64,000 nucleotides of DNA from Pyropia haitanensis (Eukaryota; Rhodophyta; Bangiophyceae; Bangiales; Bangiaceae): contig SDUX01000001.1 of assembly GCA_008729055.1 (NCBI GenBank), positions 4,525,951 to 4,589,950 on the forward strand. The letters run 5' to 3'. This document shows, one piece after another, positions 10,177 to 19,148 of the stretch (the stretch's first letter is position 1; each line of letters starts with the position of its first letter). A program made the translations under genes and the position numbers. The notes below the pieces were generated by a model, which did not search any database, was not told the origin of the DNA, and worked only from the letters and a program-made list of their open reading frames with translations.

Positions 10177-11097
10177 TGTGAGGACCCACCCAAAACCGGG
10201 GAGCCCTCAACGTACTCGTGGGGGTGTCAGCGGGCCCTGTGAGCCAATGGGGCGGCGGGGCACGGGGAAGAGGACGGTGGTCTCGACGGGGGTGGGTCTG
10301 GGGAAGAAGATGGGCGCGACGTCGGTGGGGATCGAGGGTACAAAAGGTAAACAGTGTCTTTGGTCTGTGTCTGTGGTTGCCCCTCTCGTCTCCCCCGGTG
10401 GCGCCGACACCCACGCACTATATACTCGCGTCGGGGCACCCGAGGTGCCCCAAAGCATGCGTTTCCCCATCACACCGCCGGTAGGCACAGAACGGTCCAA
10501 AAACAAAGCATGCCTCTCAGAACAAAGCATGGGCGGGCGTGCGCACTAAAGGTGTGCAGCCCCAGTTTGCCCGAAACGAAGGGGGTCCCGTGGATGGCGC
10601 CCAGCGCGCCCCACCAGCCGGCTCCACACGCCCGTCGGCCAGAAGGTCCGACTGGCTGTAAGGGCCAGCAAGGCCAAATTCAATCAATCCAAAAGCCGGC
10701 GAGCCAGTCATATCGCACTCAGCCGCCAGCGAGGATGTGCGGTGTCCTCAGTGTCGGTGAATCATGTGACTGGTCCTTGATGCCAGCTTTCAAGCAGCGC
10801 AGAGAATAAAATTCAGGCAGCACAGACGGGGATGTCCGCCCGTGGTTGGTCGACGATGTCACTCGCTTTTCGCTGTCGAGTTTCGACGTCCATGACAGGG
10901 TTCCGACAGTGCGTTGACGGCGGCTTTCGTGCGGTCGGCCGACGTCCGCAAAATGTCAGGGATACAGCGTGGTGTCGCCCAGGGTAGTGGGGAATTGATG
11001 TGTCTCGGGGGGAGTTATCGGGGCCGGACATGTAAGGAGAGGTCCCAGTCCATATCCCCTGGGTTCCGGGTGGGGATTTAAGGGGCAAATCCTTACA
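10177..11097 (-). repeat. 3' LTR of element A
   Basis: 921 bp, nearly identical to 26168-27088. It contains a palindromic ACTATATAC TATA-like core near 10420. Open frames within it, on either strand, also recur in the other LTR and are not genes. Confidence 0.95.
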
Positions 11098-11112
11098 CCT
11101 CCCCCCCCTTAG
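11098..11112 (-). promoter_or_regulatory. polypurine tract of element A
   Basis: The minus strand reads CTAAGGGGGGGGAGG directly against the 3' LTR. This is the expected plus-strand primer of reverse transcription. Confidence 0.8.
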
Positions 11113-12367
11113 GACGCGCGTCGAAGACACGCGTCTAAAACTTCAGGGGCGTTCACAAGGTCGTGCTTTGTCAGCCAAGAGTTCTCGCTGATGTCGCAGC
11201 CTTTCCATTTGACGAGGTACTGCAGTCGTCCACGGCGCTTTCGTGACCGTACAATGGAGTCCACTTCATACTCGACCGAGCCATCCGGAAATGCAACCGG
11301 GGGTGGAACGGGAGGAAGTCGACCATAAGGATCAGCGCGGTACGGCTTCAGGAAGCTGGCATGGAAGGCGTTGTGAACTTTGCGATCGAGGACAGCTTGA
11401 GGAAGATCGAGACGAAACGTGACGTTCTTGATGCTCTCCGTGACTTTGTAGGGTCCGGAGTATTTGGGCAGCAGCTTACGAGCGCCTTGAAAAGCGTCGG
11501 GCAAGAGGTTCTTGGTGCTGAGGAGTACGTGGTCGCCTACAGTGATTGTGCATGGTCGGCGATGACGGTTTGCTTACGCCGAGCGCGTCTCATTGGCGCT
11601 CTTGATGGCGGCGATAGCCGTCTTTTGAGCATCGTGGAGGCTGGATAGCCAATCCGACACAGCAGGAAGATTTGAGTCCCTGCTGTCGAGGATGTCCATA
11701 GGCACGGTCCTTGGTTCAAACCCGTTGTTCAAGAAAAATGGAGAGTACGTGGTTACGGCAATAGGTGACCGGTTGCACGCAGCTTCCGCGGCAACGAGGA
11801 AAAGGTCCCAGTCGCCTTGATGATGGTTGACGAAGTTTCTGAGGATTTCTTCAATTTTCTTGTTCATAATCTTAGTTTGGCCGTCCGTCTGCGGGTGGTA
11901 GGCCGATGAGGCTTTGATCTTGATCTTGAGAATCTTTGTCAGTGACCGCCAGAAGTTGGAGAAAAAGATGGGGTCGCGGTCACAGACGACTTCTTGAGGT
12001 AGGCCGTGGTTGCGATAGACGTGATCGTGTTAAAGCTGAGCTGTGACCGGCGCTGTACATTCCGGCTTCATTGGTGCCAGGCGAATCATCTTGGTGAGTC
12101 GGTCAACAACGACATAAATGCCGTTGTGGCTTCGTTGTGTCAGTGGCAGTGGGGTGATAAAGTCCATGGAGACACTTGCCCATCTTTGGCTTGGGGGTTC
12201 GAGTGGTTTGAGATGACCCAGAGGTGAATGAGTGCTAGCCTTGTTCCGCTGGCACGAATCGCATGATTGTGCGTTTAGATGTCCTGCCGCATAGACTTCC
12301 AGTAGTAATTGGAAGCAACGGCCTTGGTGGTTTTCTTCACTCCCATGTGCCCTTGGCACGGGACGTC
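11109..12367 (-). pseudogene. Element A integrase and chromodomain
   Basis: Continuation of pol after the element B insertion. Read leftward: VKKTTKAVASNYYWKSM with the zinc-binding CDSC, catalytic-core pieces SMDFITPLP and DRDPIFFSNFW, AYHPQTDGQT, then the linker and DLPQAVLDRKVHNAFHASFL. It ends with a chromodomain (YEVDSIVRSRKRRGRLQYLV, KWKG) and a stop at 11109. The frame shifts near 12285, with stops near 12030 (TAA) and 11571 (TAA). The LTRs are over 99 percent alike, so these lesions are recent or were copied from a defective source. Confidence 0.85.
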
Positions 12368-12372
12368 GTGGT
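12368..12372. other. target duplication of element B (left)
   Basis: GTGGT, repeated at 22500-22504, flanks element B exactly. Before insertion this was part of the integrase zinc-finger coding sequence of element A. Confidence 0.95.
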
Positions 12373-12914
12373 TGTGGGAGATTGGGCCGGAATTCGGTAC
12401 CAATACTATGGAGATTCGGGTCAAGTAGACCCGACCGGAAGTCGAAATTCACCCGACCCACGATGGTGAGACTTTTGACTTCTGGACGGAAATTCGACTA
12501 GGACTTCCGACATGCTAGGGCAGGGTAATGCTGCTGGTATTTGCTTCTTGGGATTTTTGCACGGGAGCCAGACGGATTTCTACGCTTTGAGTGCTTTACG
12601 TGTGGAGTGCTTTGATTGGTTTGTTTGAGTGTTCACTTTCTGAGTGTTTTGAGGGAGTTGCGTGAGCGTGTGAGAAGGGTTGATAAGGAGGGACAGCAAG
12701 GCGGGGAGGGCCCACCTTGGCTGGCCAAGCAAGTAAACACCGTCTGGCTCCGACACATCTTGTTCGTGCCTTGGTGAGCGGACCCGCTCACCACACGCAA
12801 GAAGCGTTGTTCGGTTGTTTGGAGGTGCTTGCTTCCGGTGTCCCAAGTTGGGATATCGGCAGTTCTTCCTCTTCCTTCCCTAACTCGGGGTTGGTGGTTG
12901 GGAGTACTGCTACA
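12373..12914 (+). repeat. 5' LTR of element B
   Basis: TGTGGGAG to CTGCTACA, 542 bp. The only difference from 21958-22499 is A/T near 12409. Confidence 0.97.
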
Positions 12915-12916
12915 GT

Positions 12917-12934
12917 TGGTGGATCAGCGGGGGA
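12917..12934 (+). promoter_or_regulatory. primer-binding site of element B
   Basis: TGGTGGATCAGCGGGGGA, two bases after the 5' LTR. It matches the primer site of element D at 16 of 18 positions. It starts TGG, complementary to a tRNA CCA end. The tRNA is not identified. Confidence 0.75.
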
Positions 12935-13216
12935 GAGGATATCGACTTTGGTACCTCCCTTGACCGGAGAAGGGACCAAGTTTGCCCCTCTCCCCCTTCG
13001 GCACCGAGACTTCCGGTGACACGATCGACTCGCCTACGTTCCGAGCGTTCGCTGGGTGACGAGGTTGGCCACCGTGAGTCTTGGTGGGAGACCCGGAGTT
13101 TCGGGAAACCTCACCGCCTTCCTTGAGGTAGGTGGAGGGGTGGAACGTGCTTAAGGAACTCCCTAGCTGACGATCCCCGACTCTGGACACCGTTTGGTCG
13201 TTTTGGTTGACTCCAC

Positions 13217-14995
13217 GTGACTCTTGTGGAGACGGCTGGTGAGGGACACCCCCCCATTGCGCCGAGTGTACCTGGGGAGGGGGAGCGTAGTCCTCCCCCG
13301 ACGGGCGGAGTACCACCCAGGCCGGGCAGTGCGGATGTGGTGGGTCCAGAGGTTGGACCCCGACGGCGGTCGGCCAGGTTTCTTCCCAGGCCGTCCCCGG
13401 AAGAGACGGGCGGAGTTCGCCCTTCTCCGGTGGGAGCGCCGAGCCAGCGTCAGGCTCCGGCAACCTCTTCGGGGAGTGACGACACTCACTTCGGCATGGG
13501 ACCGCCGACCGGCAGAGGTGACGGGACGGAGAGTTCCGTACCCCGGGTTGGTGGGTCCGCGCCACGACTGGTGCCGGAAGGACCAGGTGGGAGCTCGAGT
13601 CAAGCTCCACCTGGATCATCCGGTGTCATGGATGATTCGGTGATGACCGCCATCGCACGAGTCGTGCGAGAGGAGGTGGGGAAGGCGTTGAAGGGGGATA
13701 CCCCTCCGCCTGACCAGGCCTCGAGGCGGCAGAAGCGACGGGAGATTCGACGTACTCTCCGTCGTGAGGTGGACTCGGAGTCTGAGTCCTCCACAAGTGG
13801 TAAGTCGGGTGAAGAAGATCTTAACCGACGGGTTCGTGTGACTCAAACGAACCGTCCTGAGACTAGAGTCGTCCCAGGAAAGACAGTGGTGAATAATCCA
13901 CTGTTCAAGGATGTCTTCGACTGTGAGACATATGGGTTGGCCAACAAGTCGTTGACCTACTCGAATAGTCAGGCTCGTACCCTGGGCCGGCGTGAGAAAC
14001 ACGTTGCGCAATCCTTTGGAGTCCGTTCAGAGTGGGACGGGACTCCACCTCTGAAGGTCTTCCAGTTTTTGCGGAAGTTCGCAAAAGCCTGTGATGACAA
14101 TGATGTCTCTGAAGCTGAAGCGTTTTTCATGCTTCAGGACTTCACCAAGGAGCCACTCCGCTCCGAGGTGATGAACGTCATGCCAAGTCGGCATGGTGGG
14201 AATCCGGGTGAGGTGACCTCCTACCTGGAGTTGGTTAATTGGATCCTTCGTCTTCACGCAGATGAGGCTTCCTTGGCTGTGCAGGTTGAAGAGTTCAACC
14301 GCGCCACCCAGAGTAAGGGTGAAGAGGAACGGGAATTCGCTGAACGACTCCGTCAGCTGAATGTCCTCTGTGGATTTCTATATTCCCAAGGAGTCATTAA
14401 GGGACGCTTTGTGGAGGGAGTCCACCGAGCAGCTCGAGCGACTGTGCGAGAGCGCAATACTCCGACCATGACTCTGGCGGAGCTGGCACGCATCGCCCAG
14501 ACTAAGGGTGATGAGTACCGCTGGCTCGTGTCCGAGCAGCGAAAGGAACGAGAGAAAGAAGCTAAGGGAGTGGAAGCAAGTCGCTTCCGCAGAACTGCAA
14601 GGGTGCCCCCCTACACGCGGACGTATCCTGCAGTACCTTCGTCCTCAACTCGAGAGACGGAAGGTATGGTGGCCGCTATTCCTGATAAGTCACAGGGAAA
14701 AGCGGGGCCATCGGCGTCAATGAGTGATTGGCCGTGTTGGCAGTGTTCCAAGTCGGGACACTGGGCAGCCCAATGCCCCACTCTGGACGTCCGACTGAGA
14801 GCCCTGTTGGCTCGTACTGGGAAGCTTGGTATTCCGAGGACTGATTCGGATACCCGGCCGCGCACCACGCGGGTGACGGCCATGACTCAACCTAAGTCAG
14901 AGGATGAGTCCACGCTGGAGAAGGGGGAAGCCACCTCCCCTAGCTCAAGTGATGAGGGCACTCCATCATCCGAGTCGGATGAGGGAAACGCCTAG
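13217..14995 (+). CDS. gag: Element B gag
   Basis: Open frame of 592 codons ending in TAG at 14993. The first in-frame ATG is at 13496 (500 residues). Upstream codons are open from 13217 but begin with GTG, so the start is uncertain or supplied by splicing. The middle (about 13920-14540) is a capsid-like helical region with FLRKFAKACDDND and EREFAERLRQLNVLCGF. A zinc knuckle of the CX2CX4HX4C type, CWQCSKSGHWAAQC, lies near 14734-14775 and should bind element RNA. The tail is acidic and Ser-rich. The last codons are GGA AAC GCC TAG and contain the frameshift signal. The gag proteins of elements C and D have the same layout. This copy looks intact. Confidence 0.85.
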   Translation: MTLVETAGEGHPPIAPSVPGEGERSPPPTGGVPPRPGSADVVGPEVGPRRRSARFLPRPSPEETGGVRPSPVGAPSQRQAPATSSGSDDTHFGMGPPTGRGDGTESSVPRVGGSAPRLVPEGPGGSSSQAPPGSSGVMDDSVMTAIARVVREEVGKALKGDTPPPDQASRRQKRREIRRTLRREVDSESESSTSGKSGEEDLNRRVRVTQTNRPETRVVPGKTVVNNPLFKDVFDCETYGLANKSLTYSNSQARTLGRREKHVAQSFGVRSEWDGTPPLKVFQFLRKFAKACDDNDVSEAEAFFMLQDFTKEPLRSEVMNVMPSRHGGNPGEVTSYLELVNWILRLHADEASLAVQVEEFNRATQSKGEEEREFAERLRQLNVLCGFLYSQGVIKGRFVEGVHRAARATVRERNTPTMTLAELARIAQTKGDEYRWLVSEQRKEREKEAKGVEASRFRRTARVPPYTRTYPAVPSSSTRETEGMVAAIPDKSQGKAGPSASMSDWPCWQCSKSGHWAAQCPTLDVRLRALLARTGKLGIPRTDSDTRPRTTRVTAMTQPKSEDESTLEKGEATSPSSSDEGTPSSESDEGNA

Positions 14996-15032
14996 CCGCT
15001 GGGACTAAGACTGACCCACAGGCTCCAGCGGT
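14983..15032 (+). promoter_or_regulatory. -1 ribosomal frameshift signal between gag and protease (element B)
   Basis: The heptamer GGGAAAC at 14983-14989 is in the exact X-XXY-YYZ phase of gag (G GGA AAC), one codon before the gag TAG. After a six-base spacer comes a perfect 7-bp stem, CCGCTGG (14996-15002) with CCAGCGG (15025-15031), extendable by G-T pairs on both sides. Loop bases ACCC (15014-15017) could pair with GGGT (15041-15044) to make a pseudoknot. The -1 frame is open from 14956 and leads into protease, so slippage here joins Gag to Pro. Confidence 0.8.
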
Positions 15033-15690
15033 AGTGAAGCGGGTTGCTTCTCACTCACCGACCCATGGGAGAGTGAAGGTCCTGACTCGACCTCGAGGGG
15101 TGAGGCCTAGAGACAAGGCCCCTCCTCAGAAGCACGACCCGAGTCGGATTGTGTCAGTGCTGGTAGGGAGTAACTACCAGGTCGCAGCTCGACTCTGGCT
15201 GCAGGATGGATATGAGTTTGCCTCTCGTGTCATAGTCAACACCGGCTCTGCTGCCTCTCTCATCAAGCAAGACTTATTGCCAGAGGGGACGGATGTGAGC
15301 TCCGCCGACTCACCCGAGTGGCGTATGTTTGATGTCAATGGGGGACTCCTCCCCATTGTTGGGTCTATTGCATTGACTGTTTGCATTGGGTTCTACCAGA
15401 CGCAGGTGAACTTTGGAGTAGTCCCCAATATGTCAGTCCCCGTACTCCTGGGAACTGACTATCTGGACCTTCATGTCCCGGCCGTTTGTGGACCGGAAGG
15501 GATAATCCGAATGCGTAATGGAGAGTCTGTCCCCATATTGCGTAAGGGGAGGACTGTTTCCCCGACGACTCATCAACCAAGGGAAAACACTCCCAAGGGT
15601 AGAGGCTCGAAGACCCATGTACGAGTATGTAAGGGTACGGTAGTCCCGCCCCGATCAAGGACCTTTGTGCGAGTACGCACACGGTTTTGA
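14990..15690 (+). CDS. Element B protease domain, catalytic Asp replaced by Asn
   Basis: Read in the -1 frame after the gag heptamer. The retropepsin core is at about 15215-15460: SRVIVNTGSAASLI, where other elements have LDTGAGPNLI or LDTGAGVNLI. The codon at 15238-15240 is AAC (Asn) in place of the essential GAC (Asp). The change fits a CpG transition on the opposite strand. Flap and second-strand motifs follow, with VPVLLGTDYLDLH near 15440-15478. The frame stops at TGA 15688-15690, then the same frame continues as pol at 15691. This copy's protease should be inactive, although the LTRs say the element inserted recently. Confidence 0.8.
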
Positions 15691-18600
15691 GGGAACGGAC
15701 TCGTTTCCCCTGTGGATCGAGTCTATTACACTCACCAAGTGCAAGTTGCATGGGGCCCCATGACCTGTGGGGATGACCAAACCTGGTGGGTGGAGGTCCT
15801 CAACAAGTCGGAGGAACCTCGACGACTCCCCGGAGGCATGAAGATCGCGTCGATCTCTACCTTTGAGGGGAATGTCGTTGCTGTGACTCAACAGCAATGG
15901 AAGGATATTGGAAAGGCAGACTCTGCCGACCAATCGAGTTCATCGACGGCTAAGTCGCCGACGGTACATCGGGAGAACATCCCGGAGTGTTTACATGGAC
16001 GACTGGATGAGTTAATCCAGAAGCATCACAAGTTGTGGAATGGGGACCTTGGACTCATCAAGGCCACCGAACACAGAATCGTGTTGAAGCCAGGGGCTAG
16101 GCCAGTTCGCCTGAGTCCCTACCGTATGGGACCAGACTCACGGGAACACACCCGAGAGCAGGTCCAACGGATGCAAGACATGGGTGTCATTGAGCCCTGC
16201 TCAAGTGAGTGGGCCAGCCCCATAGTCTTGGTGCCCAAGTCAGACGGCACGATGCGGTTCTGCATCGATAATCGTAAGCTAAACGAGCGGACGGTAAGGG
16301 ATAGTTACCCCTTACCCCGTATGGACGATTGCCTCGACTCACTCGGTGAGGCACAGTACTTTTCCACGTTGGACTGCAACGCGGGGTACTGGCAGATACC
16401 CATCCGCAAGGAGGACAGACACTTGACCACCTTTACGTGCCACTGTGGAGTTTATCAGTGTACACGGCTCCCTTTCGGGCTTTGCAATGCACCTGCGACT
16501 TTCCAGCGTGCTATTGACTTGATACTTGCCGGAGTCAAGTGGCAGATCGCCCTGGTGTATCTGGACGATATCATTGTGTTCTCCGGGACTGCCGAAGAAC
16601 ACCTGTCCCACTTGGACAGAGTGCTTACCCGGTTGGGTGAAGCAGGCGTAACACTCAAACCTGTGAAGTGTCACCTCTTTAGTAATGAGGTGGAGTACCT
16701 CGGCCATATAGTCCGGCCAGGTCGCATCCTGGTCAATGAGAAGAACCTCATGGCCATCCGTCGGGCGAAGTTCCCCCAGACGCAGACACAACTCAGGAGC
16801 TTCCTGGGTATGTGTAACGTATACAGACGCTTTGTGGCGAACTATGCCAAAGTGTCTGCACCGTTGAATCACTTGGTAAGTTCCAAGGTGCCCAAGCGCT
16901 TGGATGCTCCCAACCCCCCGGAGCGAGAAGCGTTTGATAGGTTGCGAGAGCTCCTCTGCAACCCACCGGTGTTAGCGATCCCCAGACCGGGGGCTCACTA
17001 CATCGTTGATGTGGACGCAAGTTACGACCAACTCGGTTGTTGCTTACTCCAACGACAACCTTCGGGGGAGTATTTACCCGTTGGCTATTTCAGTAAGGGA
17101 CTCTCACCCGCACAGAAGAACTATTCTGTGACGGAGATAGAGGGTCTTGGCGTAGTATGGGCAGTCTCCATGCTACGGCCATACATCGAAGGAAGGAAGT
17201 TCCTCATTCGATGTGACCACAAGGCTTTGAAGTGGATACTCACCACTACAGCCTGTACGAATAACCGACTCAATCGATGGCGACTCTGCCTCGCTGAGTT
17301 CGATTATGACGTTGAGTATCGGCCAGGCCCGAAGCATGCGGTTGCGGACGCGTTGTCTCGCATACCGACGGATGGGAAAGACACTTCCCTCATCCCTGAG
17401 GAACTCCCTCATGTGGCAGTGACCACTCGCTCCGGAACTGTCCTCGACCCGAGGATGCCTGGCATGGCCAAGTTATTACCTGTGTCTTTGGATGAGTTTA
17501 TCCAGGCACAGGAGACCGACAAACTTTGTCGACGACTCAGGAAGGAGCTCGACCAAGCTCAACCGACTCGGTTCTTCCTGAATGACAACGGCATACTCTG
17601 CCGTATGGGGTATACCCAGGGGGATAAACAAGTCGTCGTCCCCAAGGTGTTAAGTAAGGGCATCCTCCAACGGGAGCACTCCTCACCGTTGGGTGGACAC
17701 CCAGGGTCTACGAGGATGTATCAGACCCTACGGAAGAAGTACTATTGGCCATCACTCGTGGCTGATGTGTACGGGTATGTAGCCGCATGCGCGACTTGCG
17801 CAAAGAATAGACTCATGGAGTCCCGGCAGACTTCTTCCATGAGACTCTTTCCTGCAACAGAGCCGTTTGCAGCGATAGCAGTGGACTTACTCGGTCCACT
17901 ACCACGAACACCAGAGGGATATGAGTACCTTCTGGTGATGTGTGATCGCTTTACTAAGCTCACACGGGTATCCCCACTCAAGGATATCACAGCCGTGGAC
18001 GTTCTGAGTGAGTTACTCGACGTCTGGGTTGCCAGTTATGGCATCCCCGACTCTATCCTTTCGGATAACGGACCACAGTTTGCGTCCGTCCTGTATCAGG
18101 GAGTCATGAAGATGTTGGGGGTACAGACGAACTTCGCAACCCCTTACCACCCCCAGACTGATGGGCAGGTGGAACGATTCAACAGGACTCTAGTGCGCCA
18201 GTTGCGTCACTATGTCCATGACCATGTAGTCACATGGGCTCGTTATGCGTCACTACTCGTGACAGCATACAACTCCCAGGTACACAGTAGTACGGGAGAG
18301 GCACCGTTTGCCTTCGTCTGCCCCCGACGACTTCTGTCAGTAGCTGTGGAGCGTCTCACCCAGACTGAGGGTGAGACTTCGACTCAAACACCGAGTCAGG
18401 CGAAAGCCTCTCCACTCCAGAAACTGGAGGAGATGATACCCCTTGTCCGGGCTACTATGGAGAAAGCCCAAGCTCGTTACAAGAGGTACTTCGATGTCCG
18501 AGTCAGACATCGTCGCGATCCGCTCCGAGTTGGAGATTGGATTTATGTCAACTCCCACGACAATAAGGGAGGGAAATTGGTCTTCAAAACTCTGGGACCA

Positions 18601-19023
18601 TATCATATTCTTAAGACGGATGGACGGCGGTTAACCATCGAGAGTGATGATGGTATCCGGACGATAAATGGGAATCACGCGACTCGCGCACCCGAACCCC
18701 CAGAGGGAGATCCCGCTTGGGAAAGGGCCTTGCAAGCATGGAAAGTCCCATCCTTGCCGACCTCCTCCAATAAACCGTTGGAGGCGGTGTTCGACAAGTT
18801 TGTCGGACACGGATACGATGAGTCGGGGCGACTCATGCTCCGAGTCTGGTGGTTCGGGTATGGACCAACTTCCGACACATGGGAGTTTGTAGAGGACCTA
18901 CCAGTAGAGAAGGTCCGTAGATACTGCCAGACTGCGGGCATATCTATACGGCGACATAACACTCGTACGTCGGGGAATGAAGCCCATGCTCCAAGCCAGA
19001 GCAGAGCGGCAAGCCAACCATGA
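15691..19023 (+). CDS. pol: Element B pol: reverse transcriptase, RNase H, integrase, chromodomain
   Basis: 1,103 codons open from 15712, in the same frame as protease and separated from it by one TGA (15688). RT shows MRFCIDNRKLNERT, a YLDD catalytic box near residue 283 (16558-16569) and the LPFGLCNAPATFQ motif. RNase H begins near residue 431 (DVDASYDQLGC). Integrase has an HHCC zinc finger (H near 656, CATC), then a D-D-35-E core: AVDLLGPLP near 722, LSDNGPQFAS near 782, GQVERFNR near 817. A chromodomain (FVGHGYDESGRLMLRVWWFGY) lies near residues 1023-1075 and would direct insertion to marked chromatin. If the TGA is not read through, Pol is made only by another route. Confidence 0.92.
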   Translation, partial: GNGLVSPVDRVYYTHQVQVAWGPMTCGDDQTWWVEVLNKSEEPRRLPGGMKIASISTFEGNVVAVTQQQWKDIGKADSADQSSSSTAKSPTVHRENIPECLHGRLDELIQKHHKLWNGDLGLIKATEHRIVLKPGARPVRLSPYRMGPDSREHTREQVQRMQDMGVIEPCSSEWASPIVLVPKSDGTMRFCIDNRKLNERTVRDSYPLPRMDDCLDSLGEAQYFSTLDCNAGYWQIPIRKEDRHLTTFTCHCGVYQCTRLPFGLCNAPATFQRAIDLILAGVKWQIALVYLDDIIVFSGTAEEHLSHLDRVLTRLGEAGVTLKPVKCHLFSNEVEYLGHIVRPGRILVNEKNLMAIRRAKFPQTQTQLRSFLGMCNVYRRFVANYAKVSAPLNHLVSSKVPKRLDAPNPPEREAFDRLRELLCNPPVLAIPRPGAHYIVDVDASYDQLGCCLLQRQPSGEYLPVGYFSKGLSPAQKNYSVTEIEGLGVVWAVSMLRPYIEGRKFLIRCDHKALKWILTTTACTNNRLNRWRLCLAEFDYDVEYRPGPKHAVADALSRIPTDGKDTSLIPEELPHVAVTTRSGTVLDPRMPGMAKLLPVSLDEFIQAQETDKLCRRLRKELDQAQPTRFFLNDNGILCRMGYTQGDKQVVVPKVLSKGILQREHSSPLGGHPGSTRMYQTLRKKYYWPSLVADVYGYVAACATCAKNRLMESRQTSSMRLFPATEPFAAIAVDLLGPLPRTPEGYEYLLVMCDRFTKLTRVSPLKDITAVDVLSELLDVWVASYGIPDSILSDNGPQFASVLYQGVMKMLGVQTNFATPYHPQTDGQVERFNRTLVRQLRHYVHDHVVTWARYASLLVTAYNSQVHSSTGEAPFAFVCPRRLLSVAVERLTQTEGETSTQTPSQAKASPLQKLEEMIPLVRATMEKAQARYKRYFDVRVRHRRDPLRVGDWIYVNSHDNKGGKLVFKTLGPYHILKTDGRRLTIESDDGIRTINGNHATRAPEPPEGDPAWERALQAWKVPSLPTSSNKPLEAVFDKFVGHGYDESGRLMLRVWWFGYGPTSDTWEFVEDLPVEKVRRYCQTAGISIRRHNTRTSGNEAHAPSQSRAASQP

Positions 19024-19148
19024 GTACAAACACATACCATGGTTCTTCAAAAGATTCTCTACTAACAAAGCCGACTATGGCACAATACAAAACGAGAAGA
19101 ACACACACCGCTCTTCTCACAAAAGAACAAGTCGTTCAGACGCTGAAT
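19024..19148. other. gap between convergent pol and antisense gene of element B
   Basis: About 125 bp separate the pol stop (19023) from the antisense stop (19149). Transcripts from the two strands would converge here. No polyadenylation signal is obvious. Confidence 0.5.

Noticed and set aside
10354..10809. Plus-strand frames in 10200-10810, repeated at 26200-26800
   Set aside because: They lie entirely inside the two LTRs of element A; the repetition reflects LTR identity, not a gene family.
15688..15690. Programmed readthrough of the TGA between protease and RT in element B
   Set aside because: Possible, but C and D have no stop at this place, and TGA for CGA fits the CpG decay seen elsewhere. 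Treated as a mutation.
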